Numbered from the stretch's first letter, positions 45,528 to 53,337 are shown. The stretch is DNA of 64,000 nucleotides from Nitrospirota bacterium (GCA_026387665.1 JAPLLG010000003.1:124001-188000), one strand, 5' to 3'. Program-made: numbers and translations. The notes: generated by a model not told the origin, from the sequence alone.

Positions 45528-45707
45528 ATGGTCAAAGAGATGGCAACTCCCATCGTCCCCAAACTCTGGAGCTACTGCAACGTCCTCCGCGACGACGGGA
45601 TGACCTGCGACAGCTATGACGAGCAGTTGAGGTATTTACTTTTGCTCGAAATTTCGGATGACGGGCGCATAGCACTGCCCCGCCGGGCCGATCACTACTG
45701 TAATTAG
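45528..45707 (+). pseudogene. hsdM 5'-end fragment (59 codons)
   Basis: ATG...TAG frame whose residues 12-40 (KLWSYCNVLRDDGMTCDSYDEQLRYLL) repeat residues 9-37 of HsdM (KLWNYCNVLRDDGMSYGDYVEQLTYLL). DNA identity is high, including a 32-bp stretch around TACTGCAACGTCCTCCGCGA. After about codon 42 the similarity stops. It therefore duplicates the start of hsdM, with the HEPN-like gene between the two copies. Confidence 0.85.
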
Positions 45708-45727
45708 CCGTGGCGTGAGGTTTACGC

Positions 45728-46447
45728 ATGGGAGCTAGTGATGGTAACCGTATGAGCACTACAAAAGATTTCCACCCTGAGCTTTTGCGCCCACTCGGAC
45801 AGGGCTGCGAACCAGATCCTCGGAATACATCCTTCGTGACACCTGATCATGAGACAGGAAACTTTATTCCTTTGGATCTTCGTAATCAGCATGAAGCGGT
45901 ATCCAAACATACTCTCCACGCAAAGGTTCCCGAAGACATCATGATGCAGTTTGAAACCGCGAGGAATCTCTATCTGTATGCTTGGTTCGTGTATCGCTTC
46001 TATCCCGTCTGCGAACATCATGCGTTGGTATGTCTAGAGCTCGCGCTTCGGGAACGCTATGAGCATGAAGCGCCGAACGAATACCGCAATAGAGACGGCA
46101 AGCTGTATTTGAAAAGAGCGCTACGCTACGCCATTGATCATGGTCATGTGAAGCATGAGGGATTTCGGCGATGGCGTGAGGCTGCCCAACGGCGAGCGCT
46201 ACTGCGCTATCAGACGGAAAAGACCGATGAAATGTATGCCAAAGGGTTAAAGGAAATTGATCTCGATTATTCCGAGGCCACGGTGACCGACGCAGACCGC
46301 AATCTGGAGTACCTAAACTTTCTCGCAAGCTATCTGCCTGAGATTCGTAACCACTATGCTCACGGAACCTCTATGCTCCACAACCAGGTCTTGACGACAC
46401 TGGAAGTCGCCTCAGAGATTATCAACCAGATTTACCCCGCAAAGTAA
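45728..46447 (+). CDS. HEPN-like protein (possible RNase)
   Basis: A 239-residue, largely helical protein. MSTTKDF at 45752 is an alternative start. Long helices (ARNLYLYAWFVYRFYPVCEHHALVCLELALRERYEH) lead to a C-terminal YLPEIRNHYAHGTSML, matching the HEPN signature R-x4-H (RNHYAH). HEPN proteins are often metal-independent RNases in toxin, CRISPR and abortive-infection systems. No MNT partner is adjacent. It lies between the hsdM fragment and intact hsdM, whose start is 3 bp downstream, so it would be co-transcribed with the methyltransferase. Confidence 0.6.
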   Translation: MGASDGNRMSTTKDFHPELLRPLGQGCEPDPRNTSFVTPDHETGNFIPLDLRNQHEAVSKHTLHAKVPEDIMMQFETARNLYLYAWFVYRFYPVCEHHALVCLELALRERYEHEAPNEYRNRDGKLYLKRALRYAIDHGHVKHEGFRRWREAAQRRALLRYQTEKTDEMYAKGLKEIDLDYSEATVTDADRNLEYLNFLASYLPEIRNHYAHGTSMLHNQVLTTLEVASEIINQIYPAK

Positions 46448-46450
46448 AAT

Positions 46451-47980
46451 ATGGCGCCGAATCAAATCGTTCAAAAACTCTGGAACTACTGCAACGTCCT
46501 CCGCGACGACGGGATGAGTTATGGCGACTACGTCGAGCAGTTGACGTATTTGCTCTTTCTTAAGATGGCCGACGAGCACACAAAGCCCCCATACAACCAG
46601 CCCAGTCAGATTCCCGATAAGTACAGTTGGCCCAGTCTCCTCAAGAAGGACGGCGACGACCTATTCGACCACTACCGCCATCTCCTGGAGGAACTCGGTA
46701 AAGGGAAGGGCATGCTCGGCCTGATCTTCACGAAGGCCCAGAATAAATTCCAGGACCCCGTGAAGCTTCGGCGGCTGATTGTGGATCTCATCGATAAGGA
46801 AGACTGGTCCACGATGAGCGCCGATGTGAAAGGGGATGCCTACGAAGGCCTCCTGGAGAAGAACGCGCAGGACACCAAATCCGGCGCGGGACAATACTTC
46901 ACCCCACGGCCGTTGATTGTCGCGATGGTGGAGGCCATTGCCCCAAAGTCCAGCGAGACCATCTGCGACCCGGCCTGCGGGACCGGCGGGTTTTTTCTGG
47001 CCGCACACGACTACCTGGTGAAGCACAATCCCAACCTCACCAAGGACGAAAAACGACAACTGAAGCAAGGCACGTTCAAGGGATGGGAATTGGTCCAAAG
47101 CACGGCCAGGCTCTGCGCGATGAATCTAATGCTCCACGGAATCGGGAGCGACAAAGACCTGCCCATCGTCGTATCCGACTCCTTGGCCGCTGACCCTGGG
47201 GATCGGTTCGATATCGTGATGACCAATCCGCCCTTTGGGAAGAAGAGCAGCACGACCATCGTCGGCGAAGAGGGACAAGTCTCCAAGGAGCGGGACATCG
47301 TCGAGCGTGACGACTTCTGGGCGACGACTTCCAATAAACAACTTAATTTCGTCCAGCACGTTAAAACGTTGCTGAAACAAAATGGCCGCGCCGCCGTCGT
47401 GGTCCCTGACAATGTGCTTTTCGAAGGCGGGGCGGGGGAAACCGTCCGCCGCAAGCTCCTGCACGAGTTCGATGTGCACACGCTCCTGCGTCTGCCAACC
47501 GGCCTCTTCTATGCGCAGGGTGTGAAAGCCAACGTGCTTTTCTTCGACAAGAAGCCAGCGAGCGAAACGCCCTGGACCAAGAAGCTCTGGATCTACGACC
47601 TGCGCACCAACCAACACTTCACGCTCAAGACTGATCCATTGAAGCGTGAAGACCTCGACGAGTTCGTGAAATGCTACAACGGCAATCTCGACCGGCCCGA
47701 CAAGCAGGCCGGAGGCAATCGCCACACCCGCAAAGCCACCTGGTCCGACAAAAAGCCAGACGGCCGCTGGCGCGCTTACAACTACGACGAGCTCATCGCC
47801 CGCGACAAAGCCAGCCTCGACATCTTCTGGCTCAAAGACGATAGCCTCGAAGACAGCGCCAATCTTCCCAATCCCGACATCATCGCCCAAGAAATCGTCG
47901 ACGATTTAGAAGCTGCGCTAGAACAGTTCCGGCTGATTGCGAATGATCTCGGCGGGGAGACTCCAACAGAATCCGTGTAA
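46451..47980 (+). CDS. hsdM: Type I restriction-modification methyltransferase subunit M
   Basis: A 509-residue N6-adenine methyltransferase. N-terminal HsdM_N bundle (KLWNYCNVLRDDGMSYGDYVEQLTYLLFLKM), YLEKN-like GLLEKNAQDTKSGAGQYFTPRPLI, SAM motif I DPACGTGGFFLAA and motif IV NPPFG. The C-terminus (NPDIIAQEIVDDLEAALEQFRLI) contacts HsdS. It methylates host DNA and forms the core of the restriction complex. The start has only a weak ribosome site, as if translation were coupled to the HEPN-like gene. Confidence 0.94.
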   Translation: MAPNQIVQKLWNYCNVLRDDGMSYGDYVEQLTYLLFLKMADEHTKPPYNQPSQIPDKYSWPSLLKKDGDDLFDHYRHLLEELGKGKGMLGLIFTKAQNKFQDPVKLRRLIVDLIDKEDWSTMSADVKGDAYEGLLEKNAQDTKSGAGQYFTPRPLIVAMVEAIAPKSSETICDPACGTGGFFLAAHDYLVKHNPNLTKDEKRQLKQGTFKGWELVQSTARLCAMNLMLHGIGSDKDLPIVVSDSLAADPGDRFDIVMTNPPFGKKSSTTIVGEEGQVSKERDIVERDDFWATTSNKQLNFVQHVKTLLKQNGRAAVVVPDNVLFEGGAGETVRRKLLHEFDVHTLLRLPTGLFYAQGVKANVLFFDKKPASETPWTKKLWIYDLRTNQHFTLKTDPLKREDLDEFVKCYNGNLDRPDKQAGGNRHTRKATWSDKKPDGRWRAYNYDELIARDKASLDIFWLKDDSLEDSANLPNPDIIAQEIVDDLEAALEQFRLIANDLGGETPTESV

Positions 47981-48025
47981 AAAAAGTCATAGATTGCGCG
48001 ATGCGGAACAGAGGTTTTGAGCAGG

Positions 48026-48763
48026 ATGAACACGATTTCCCCTTTCACGGCTAGCCATGCGGCGCTCTTGGAGCGCTTTCTGTCCTCGCCGCAGCGCCCG
48101 AAGGACACATTGAACTATCCGCAACTGGCTGGGTTCTTATTCGCGATGGCGAATGGGCCGGAGATGATCACCCCGTCAGAATGGATTCCGATGGTCTTCA
48201 ATGACCAGGAAGCCCGGTACGAGACCCGAGGTGAGGCGGAGCAGGTTCTCCACGCCATGATGGCCCTCTACAACCACTGCGGCCAGGAACGAACCGGTGA
48301 GAGTGTCTGTCTTCCGCCAGGCTGCGAGATCAGATCTGCGCCGTTGGACAATTTGCTTGCTGATGCGTCGATGAGCCACTGGGCGCAGGGGTTTTCAATG
48401 GGGCATGATTACCTTGTGGAGATCTGGAACGACTATACGCCAGAGGAATTGGATGAGGAGCTGGGCTCAATACTGATGGTGCTGACGTGTTTCGCCTCTC
48501 CAAAACTTGCCAGGGCCTATCACAAGGAGGGGAAGGGAAAGACGAGCTTCGAGCAGTTTATCGAGACGGTGGTCTCGATCTTCTCCGCTGCGATGCGAGA
48601 GTATGCGCACCTCGGACGGTCGATCTTTCAGGCGCGGCGTGAAGCGGGCGATCTTGACCCTACGATATCGGCTCGTCCGAAGATCGGACGGAACGGGAAA
48701 ACAAAGGGGTCGGGAATCTTTTCTCGCCGCCCGCCATCACCGACGACCTCGAAGCCGCGTTAG
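48026..48763 (+). CDS. UPF0149/YecA-YgfB family protein
   Basis: A 245-residue protein. The N-terminal 190 residues match the UPF0149 family (LNYPQLAGFLFAMANGPEMITPSEWIPMVF; WAQGFSMGHDYLVEIWNDYTPEELDEELGSILMVLTCFAS). No SEC-C zinc motif is seen at the C-terminus. The last 25 residues (RNGKTKGSGIFSRRPPSPTTSKPR) come from an out-of-frame hsdM 3' remnant, so the natural C-terminus may have been lost on insertion. The family's function is poorly known. It is not a usual partner of type I RM systems. Confidence 0.7.
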   Translation: MNTISPFTASHAALLERFLSSPQRPKDTLNYPQLAGFLFAMANGPEMITPSEWIPMVFNDQEARYETRGEAEQVLHAMMALYNHCGQERTGESVCLPPGCEIRSAPLDNLLADASMSHWAQGFSMGHDYLVEIWNDYTPEELDEELGSILMVLTCFASPKLARAYHKEGKGKTSFEQFIETVVSIFSAAMREYAHLGRSIFQARREAGDLDPTISARPKIGRNGKTKGSGIFSRRPPSPTTSKPR

Positions 48764-48775
48764 ACCAGGTTCGAT
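48710..48775 (+). pseudogene. hsdM 3'-end fragment, out of frame with the UPF0149 gene
   Basis: Read in the frame ending TGA 48773-48775, the DNA encodes GVGNLFSPPAITDDLEAALDQVR, which parallels the HsdM tail (NLPNPDIIAQEIVDDLEAALEQFR). It mirrors the 5' fragment at 45528. Confidence 0.6.
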
Positions 48776-48959
48776 GATGTGCGAGGGGGCGAGCAGGGGC
48801 CGACCTTCGAGAGTGCTGGGTTCTGGGTTCTGAGTTCTGAGGTTAGAACGTGGGTGAATCAACGTCTCGTCGCGCTCTTGCGGTAAGCTGTTGCAGGCTG
48901 GACATTGGGTGCGTGCGGGACTACCATATGTCACAGAAACCTCTTGATGAGACATGGCC

Positions 48960-49166
48960 ATGAGCGAATTAATATTTGTGGTAGAAGAGGCTCCTGAGGG
49001 CGGGTATATCGCACGCGCGCTCGGGCAGTCGATCTTCACGGAAGCGGACACCCTGGCGGAATTGCCGGAGAAAGTCCGTGAAGCGGTTCGTTGCCACTTT
49101 GAGGAGGGCCACGCTCCCAAAGTCGTCCGCCTGCACCACGTCCGCGAGGAAGTTATCGCCGTATGA
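48960..49166 (+). CDS. HicB-like antitoxin
   Basis: A 68-residue protein with the HicB partial RNase H-like fold: FVVEEAPEGGYIARALGQSIFTEADTLAELPEKVREAVRCHF. ATG 48954 is an alternative start. The stop overlaps the HicA start (ATGA). Members neutralise HicA. A small DNA-binding domain found in longer HicB proteins is missing. Confidence 0.75.
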   Translation: MSELIFVVEEAPEGGYIARALGQSIFTEADTLAELPEKVREAVRCHFEEGHAPKVVRLHHVREEVIAV

Positions 49167-49405
49167 GGCTTCCCCGCGATCTGTCCGGAAGCGATCTCGC
49201 TCGGGCTCTTCGCAAGCTCGGTTACTCGACAACCCGTCAAGCAGGTAGTCACCTTCGACTGACTACCCATGAGCATGGCGAGCATCATCTCACGATCCCC
49301 CAACATACTCCGCTGCGCATCGGCACCCTCTCGGCCATTCTTGCCGATGTGGCTGCACATTTCGATATCACCCGGGAACAGTTACTTGAACAGCTGTTTG
49401 GGTAG
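49163..49405 (+). CDS. HicA-like toxin
   Basis: An 80-residue double-stranded-RNA-binding-fold toxin. It has the HicA pattern RALRKLGYSTTRQAGSHLRL with the catalytic-type Gly-Ser-His, HHLTIPQHTPLRIGTLSAILADVAAHF and a terminal helix. HicA cleaves mRNA. The antitoxin gene lies first here, coupled by ATGA. Confidence 0.75.
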   Translation: MRLPRDLSGSDLARALRKLGYSTTRQAGSHLRLTTHEHGEHHLTIPQHTPLRIGTLSAILADVAAHFDITREQLLEQLFG

Positions 49406-49723
49406 ATAAGCGAACAGGGTAGAGCCACTGCCAATGTGATCCTGGGCTTCCATCCGACACGCCATCCCATGTCTCACTTAGCGCTGATTTCATGTCTCCA
49501 CCGCGCCGCCGATGGCGAATCCCAAATCTGAGGGCTTCCCGCCAATCGCGCCTGTTCACATATCGCCCGCAACGGCCTCTGCCTGACGTGTCCTTTCTGG
49601 ATCATGTCACGGGAATGATCGCTGGACGTCTATAGAGATCCTGCGACGCGAACTGACTTGAACATGACATTTCCTGTTAAGATACAGACCCCTCACCACG
49701 ATGTAGCCAAGGAAAAATCAGCC
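49406..49723. other. Intergenic region between hicA and hflX paralogue
   Basis: A 318-bp stretch. The only signal is a TAAGAT (49678-49683) that could be the -10 of the downstream gene, with no good -35. The frame open from 49658 would start upstream of that -10. I see no gene or repeat. Confidence 0.4.
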
Positions 49724-51112
49724 ATGTCGACGCCCGCACAATCGAATGCCGTACTTGTCGCGATCCGCACCCCTCGCGTAACCGTGGAGGAGCTGGAGAG
49801 TTCGCTGCAAGAGCTCACCCGTCTTGTGACCACCCTCGGGCACACCGTCGTGGGCCATGTGACGCAAAAGCGTAGTTCCGATAAATATGCGGCGGTCCTG
49901 GGTCAGGGAAAACTTGCGGAGTTGGCACAGTGGACCGGTGGTTCCGGGAAAGTCGCGGTGGCGTTTGAACGGCCGATGCACAAAGCGGCTTCGAAGCGCG
50001 AGGCGGCGGCCTCGGACGTCACGGAGGAATCAGAAGACGACGAATCGGATGACACCGGCGAGGCCGCATCAGGCCCTCGCGAACAGGCGCAGATCGTCAT
50101 CGTGGACTGTGATCTGTCGCCGTCCCAGTTGAAAAATCTTGAACGTGCAGCCGGCGTGCCGGTGCTCGATCGTACCGGTGTCATCATTGAGATTTTCAGT
50201 CGACATGCTCGCACCAGAGCGGCCCGGCTTCAAGTGGAGATCGCGCGGCTCAATTATCTTGCGCCGCGTTTGCGGGAAACCGGCGGCGCCAGCGAGCGGC
50301 AAGGCGGGGGGGTCGGAGCCAAAGGGTCAGGAGAGACGAGTCTTGAGCTCGATAAGCGCAGAGTCCGCGATCGCCTGAAGGAACTCAGGGCGGAATTGGC
50401 GGCGATCGGGGACGAGCATCAGACGCGCCGCGCGAGACGGGAACACGAATTGACGGTCGCGCTCGTCGGGTACACCAATGCCGGCAAATCCTCGCTGATG
50501 CGCGCGATGACGGGCATCGATGTGCTCGTGGCCGACAAGCTGTTCGCCACACTCGATACCACGATCCGGCCCCTGTATCCTGACACGCGTCCCAAAGTGC
50601 TCCTGTCCGATACGGTCGGATTTATCAAAAAACTCCCGCATGACCTGGTGGCGTCGTTCAAGTCGACGCTGGATGAGGCGGCCAATGCCTCGCTGTTGCT
50701 GTTTGTCGTCGATGCCTCAGATCCGTCCTTTCGGTCCCAGCTCGACGTCACGCGGACGGTGTTAGCCGAAGTCGGCGCCACGGATATTCCCAGCCTCGTG
50801 GTGTTGAATAAGCAAGATCGTCTCGGACCGGACGAGCTCGCGGCCCTGAAGGCGGAATATCCCGACGCCTTTTTTCTGTCCACGAGAAGCAAAGACGATC
50901 TGCAGGCGCTCCGTGAGCGCATTATGCGGCACTTTGAGCGCGAGATGGTCGACGAGGAATTACATATTCCGTTTACGGCTCAAGGAATCATGGCAGAGAT
51001 CCGCACCAAGATGCGGATCTTGTCCGAAGCCTATGATGCCGAGGGTCTCACGGTACGGGTGCGATCGACCCCTGAGGACCTGACCAGCATCAAAAAGAAG
51101 CTCGCGCGATGA
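49724..51112 (+). CDS. Second HflX-type GTPase (short form, acidic insert)
   Basis: A 462-residue HflX paralogue starting at ATG 49724 (AAGGAAAAA upstream). The N-terminal HflX domain contains a strongly acidic insert near residues 93-118 (TEESEDDESDDTGEA) absent from the 16100 copy. The glycine-rich GGGVGAKGSGETSLE, G1 GYTNAGKSS, G3 DTVGFI and G4 NKQD follow. The long N-terminal extension of the first copy is missing. Proximity to the island suggests it may have been acquired or kept for a special condition. Confidence 0.88.
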   Translation: MSTPAQSNAVLVAIRTPRVTVEELESSLQELTRLVTTLGHTVVGHVTQKRSSDKYAAVLGQGKLAELAQWTGGSGKVAVAFERPMHKAASKREAAASDVTEESEDDESDDTGEAASGPREQAQIVIVDCDLSPSQLKNLERAAGVPVLDRTGVIIEIFSRHARTRAARLQVEIARLNYLAPRLRETGGASERQGGGVGAKGSGETSLELDKRRVRDRLKELRAELAAIGDEHQTRRARREHELTVALVGYTNAGKSSLMRAMTGIDVLVADKLFATLDTTIRPLYPDTRPKVLLSDTVGFIKKLPHDLVASFKSTLDEAANASLLLFVVDASDPSFRSQLDVTRTVLAEVGATDIPSLVVLNKQDRLGPDELAALKAEYPDAFFLSTRSKDDLQALRERIMRHFEREMVDEELHIPFTAQGIMAEIRTKMRILSEAYDAEGLTVRVRSTPEDLTSIKKKLAR

Positions 51113-51113
51113 G

Positions 51114-51193
51114 GTGAAACACAGGGGTGGGGAGTCGTTCTTTCGTCTGGAGTGCTCTGACAGATTTATCTGGTTCATTTGGTCTGTCTGGTT
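51114..51193 (+). repeat. ~80-bp direct repeat flanking the relBE-like locus, left copy
   Basis: GTGAAACACAGGGGTGGGGAGTC..., continuing through GTCTGGAGTGCTCTGACAG into the R6 arm. It matches 52029-52108 with about five differences. Together they bracket the TA genes at 51440-51911. Confidence 0.8.
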
Positions 51194-51392
51194 CTTCTGG
51201 TCTGTTTGGTCTGTCTTGTCGATGGGGCCGCGCGAGGCAAGCGGGACTGGCGGGATGGGACGTGAGGCGTGAGAGGTGAAACGAGGCGAAGAAGGTCTGT
51301 CTGGTCGATCTTGTCGGTCTGGTCGATCGTGTTGGCCGGACTGAAAACCTCACCAGAATGACCAGATAGACTAGACCGACGAGACAGACCAT
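51165..51392. repeat. TCTGGT-type hairpin repeat, copy R6
   Basis: Left arms 51170-51222 and 51296-51330 flank a reversed TTTCAC module (51260-51285). The core GTTGGCCGGACTGAAAACCTC is at 51331-51351 and the right arm ACCAGAATGACCAGATAGAC follows. It fills the 308-bp gap between hflX2 and the TA pair. Confidence 0.7.
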
Positions 51393-51404
51393 CCCGCTTG
51401 CTTC

Positions 51405-51433
51405 TCGACAACTTCTCCTAAGTGAGTTATAAG
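51405..51433 (+). promoter_or_regulatory. Promoter of the relBE-like pair (leaderless)
   Basis: TCGACA (51405-51410), 17-bp spacer, TATAAG (51428-51433), only six bases before ATG 51440. No Shine-Dalgarno sequence is present, so the mRNA is probably leaderless. Confidence 0.6.
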
Positions 51434-51439
51434 ATCACT

Positions 51440-51655
51440 ATGTTGGCTAAACAATCTCCAAAAACAACAACACCTCGGCCACGGTACGTGACTGACCATC
51501 AGGGAAAGCGAACCGGGGTGGTGCTGTCGCTCAAGCGGTATTCTCGTCTGATGGAAGACCTGCACGATCTCGCGGTGGTGGCTGAACGGCGGGCTGAAAA
51601 GCCCGTGAGCGCTAACGACATGAGAAAGCGGCTCCAGAAACGTGGCCTCGTATAG
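51440..51655 (+). CDS. RelB/Phd-like antitoxin
   Basis: A 71-residue protein with a Phd/YefM-like core (RPRYVTDHQGKRTGVVLSLKRYSRLMEDLHDLAVVAERRAEKP) and a C-terminal toxin-binding helix. ATG 51440 is preferred to GTG 51422 because the promoter -10 lies between them. It overlaps the toxin start by 14 bp. Confidence 0.75.
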   Translation: MLAKQSPKTTTPRPRYVTDHQGKRTGVVLSLKRYSRLMEDLHDLAVVAERRAEKPVSANDMRKRLQKRGLV

Positions 51656-51911
51656 CCTCAACTTCAAGCCGTCCGTCGAGAAAGATCTTCAGTCTATTCC
51701 GCGTTCCATTGCCTCTCGCATTCTTGACCGAATCGACCGCTTGCCGGTTCATCCGAATCCACCACAATCGACGAAGCTGCAAGGCGCGGAACGCTTGTAT
51801 CGTCTGCGTGTAGGTGATTATCGGATCGTCTACGAAGTCGATCGCGAGGCCGAACAGATTACAGTGCACTATGTCCGCCACCGGCGTGAGGTGTATCGGA
51901 CGCTTCGCTAA
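51642..51911 (+). CDS. RelE/ParE-family toxin
   Basis: An 89-residue RelE-type protein with a GTG start: YSLNFKPSVEKDLQSIPRSIASRILDRIDRL, then the hallmark YRLRVGDYRIVYEVDREAEQITVHYVRHRREVYR with Arg/Tyr/His candidates for RNA cleavage. The length (about 90) is typical of mRNA interferases of this family. Confidence 0.85.
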   Translation: MASYSLNFKPSVEKDLQSIPRSIASRILDRIDRLPVHPNPPQSTKLQGAERLYRLRVGDYRIVYEVDREAEQITVHYVRHRREVYRTLR

Positions 51912-52028
51912 GAGTTGGGGTAAGCGGTCTTCATCTCTTCTGCCGCCGTACGAATCACTCACAGTAGTCCTTATGGCGGTGTGGCGCGTGCCGCAACCTG
52001 TGCCGCCATCCTCGCACGGCTTCAAGAG

Positions 52029-52108
52029 TTGAAACACAGGGATCGGGAGTCGTTCTTTCGTCTGGAGTGATCTGACAGATTTATCTGGTTCATGTGGTCT
52101 GTCTGGTT
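52029..52108 (+). repeat. ~80-bp direct repeat flanking the relBE-like locus, right copy
   Basis: GTTGAAACACAGGGATCGGG...GTCTGGAGTGATCTGACAG, then the R7 arm. It is the partner of 51114-51193. Confidence 0.8.
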
Positions 52109-52185
52109 TATTTTGTCGGCAGGATCGGACGCTCACCAGACAAACCAGACAGACTAGAAGGGCCAGATAGACCAAACAGACGAGC
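52076..52185. repeat. TCTGGT-type hairpin repeat, copy R7
   Basis: Left arm TTATCTGGTTCATGTGGTCTG, degenerate core GTCGGCAGGATCGGACGCTC, right arm ACCAGACAAACCAGACAGAC. It overlaps the extended frame of the downstream membrane protein. Confidence 0.65.
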
Positions 52186-52255
52186 CGCGCGCGTATTGCG
52201 CGAGCATAGGACCCTATCGGCTCGTGACGAATTTGGTGGTGAAGGGCAGGATTGT

Positions 52256-52930
52256 TTGGGGCACCAATTTTTCGGTGTATTGCTCAAAGTTATCAAATGG
52301 CCACTGGCGCTCTGGGTCGCGGCGTTTTCCCCGGCCATTGCGATTGAGTTTTGGGGCTCGCTCTCCACTGCGATGGCGGCGTCTGAACGGCTGGCGTATT
52401 TTTTTCTGGGGCTCGTCGCGTATGGGGGGCTCTGGTGGGCCGTCTTTCGCAAGACATCGCTCACATGGCTCAGTACGCTTGAGCATGAATTCACGCATTG
52501 TCTCTTTGCCTGGGCCACCTGTAATCGAGTGACAGGTTTCAACGCGACGTTTCGGGCTGGGGGGCATATGACCTATCGAGGCACCCCGAACTGGCTCATT
52601 CCGGTTGCCCCGTACTTTTTCCCCACGGTCACGATTGGCTTACTCGCAGGCCTCTACGTGAGCGATCTCGCCCTGAGAGACTGGATGCTCTGTGCCCTCG
52701 GCGCGTCCGTCGCGTATCACGCCACCTCAACGTGGGCGGAAATCCATCCAGGGCAAACCGACTTCCACGATGCAGGCAGGATCTTTTGCCTCTTGTTCTT
52801 GCCGGGCGCCAATCTGCTCATCTACTCGATCGTGCTGAACACGGTGGCAACCGGGCAGCTCACCATCCTGGCAAGCCTCCACCATGTACTCGGGTCGGAT
52901 TGGACCCTGCTCCATTGGGCGATGCGCTAA
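52256..52930 (+). CDS. Membrane protein with HExxH motif (M50-like)
   Basis: About 224 residues from a proposed TTG 52256; the frame is open to 52094 but those codons are repeat-derived, so the start is uncertain. Several hydrophobic segments (KWPLALWVAAFSPAIAIEFW; LAYFFLGLVAYGGLWWAVF; YFFPTVTIGLLAGLYVSDLAL; LFLPGANLLIYSIVLNT). LEHEFTHCLF gives the zinc HExxH, and the later WAEIHPGQTDFHDAG holds further His/Asp. It resembles integral-membrane metalloproteases of the site-2 type, without a PDZ domain. The substrate is unknown. Confidence 0.6.
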   Translation: MGHQFFGVLLKVIKWPLALWVAAFSPAIAIEFWGSLSTAMAASERLAYFFLGLVAYGGLWWAVFRKTSLTWLSTLEHEFTHCLFAWATCNRVTGFNATFRAGGHMTYRGTPNWLIPVAPYFFPTVTIGLLAGLYVSDLALRDWMLCALGASVAYHATSTWAEIHPGQTDFHDAGRIFCLLFLPGANLLIYSIVLNTVATGQLTILASLHHVLGSDWTLLHWAMR

Positions 52931-52980
52931 CGGGACAATAAGGGACGGGGAGGCTTTTTTCCGGAGTGGTCGCTGTTCTT

Positions 52981-53337
52981 CTATCCCGGACGTTTAACGA
53001 GCTTCTTGGGTAGGCTGGAACGGACGGTTCCATAGCGTCGCCCGCGAGGAGCTTGCCGCACAGTGACTTCGACATCCTGGCCTAACATGGACAGGAAATG
53101 AACCAGACGTTCGACGGAGAACCCGGCCATCTGGCCGGCGAGGAGCTTAGAGACCTTGGCTTGGTCAATGCCGAGTTGGGTTGCCGCTTCCGCCTGCTTC
53201 CAGTCTCGGCCTTTGATCGTTTCCTGAAGCGCCTGCAGTAAACTGCTTTTCAGAATCAGCTCCGCGGACCGCTCTTCCGAAAACCCTAGATCGAGAAAAA
53301 TATTGCCACTGCCTTTTGTCACCGTGGCACGTTTCAT
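52981..53337 (-). CDS. Orphan XRE-family antitoxin-like regulator
   Basis: A 118-residue protein with KGSGNIFLDLGFSEERSAELILKSSLLQAL and the HTH KQAEAATQLGIDQAKVSKLLAG, then FSVERLVHFLSMLGQDVEV. This architecture is usual for antitoxins encoded after a RelE/HigB-type toxin. No toxin frame is found upstream (53338-53500 is repeat R8) or downstream, so it appears solitary. ATG 53337 has GGAGGAAGG upstream. Confidence 0.8.
   Translation of the reverse strand: MKRATVTKGSGNIFLDLGFSEERSAELILKSSLLQALQETIKGRDWKQAEAATQLGIDQAKVSKLLAGQMAGFSVERLVHFLSMLGQDVEVTVRQAPRGRRYGTVRSSLPKKLVKRPG

Noticed and set aside
48781-48850. Short GGGTTCTGAGTTCT-like repeat after the UPF0149 gene
   Set aside because: Only about three degenerate units with no structure or second copy; too little to call.
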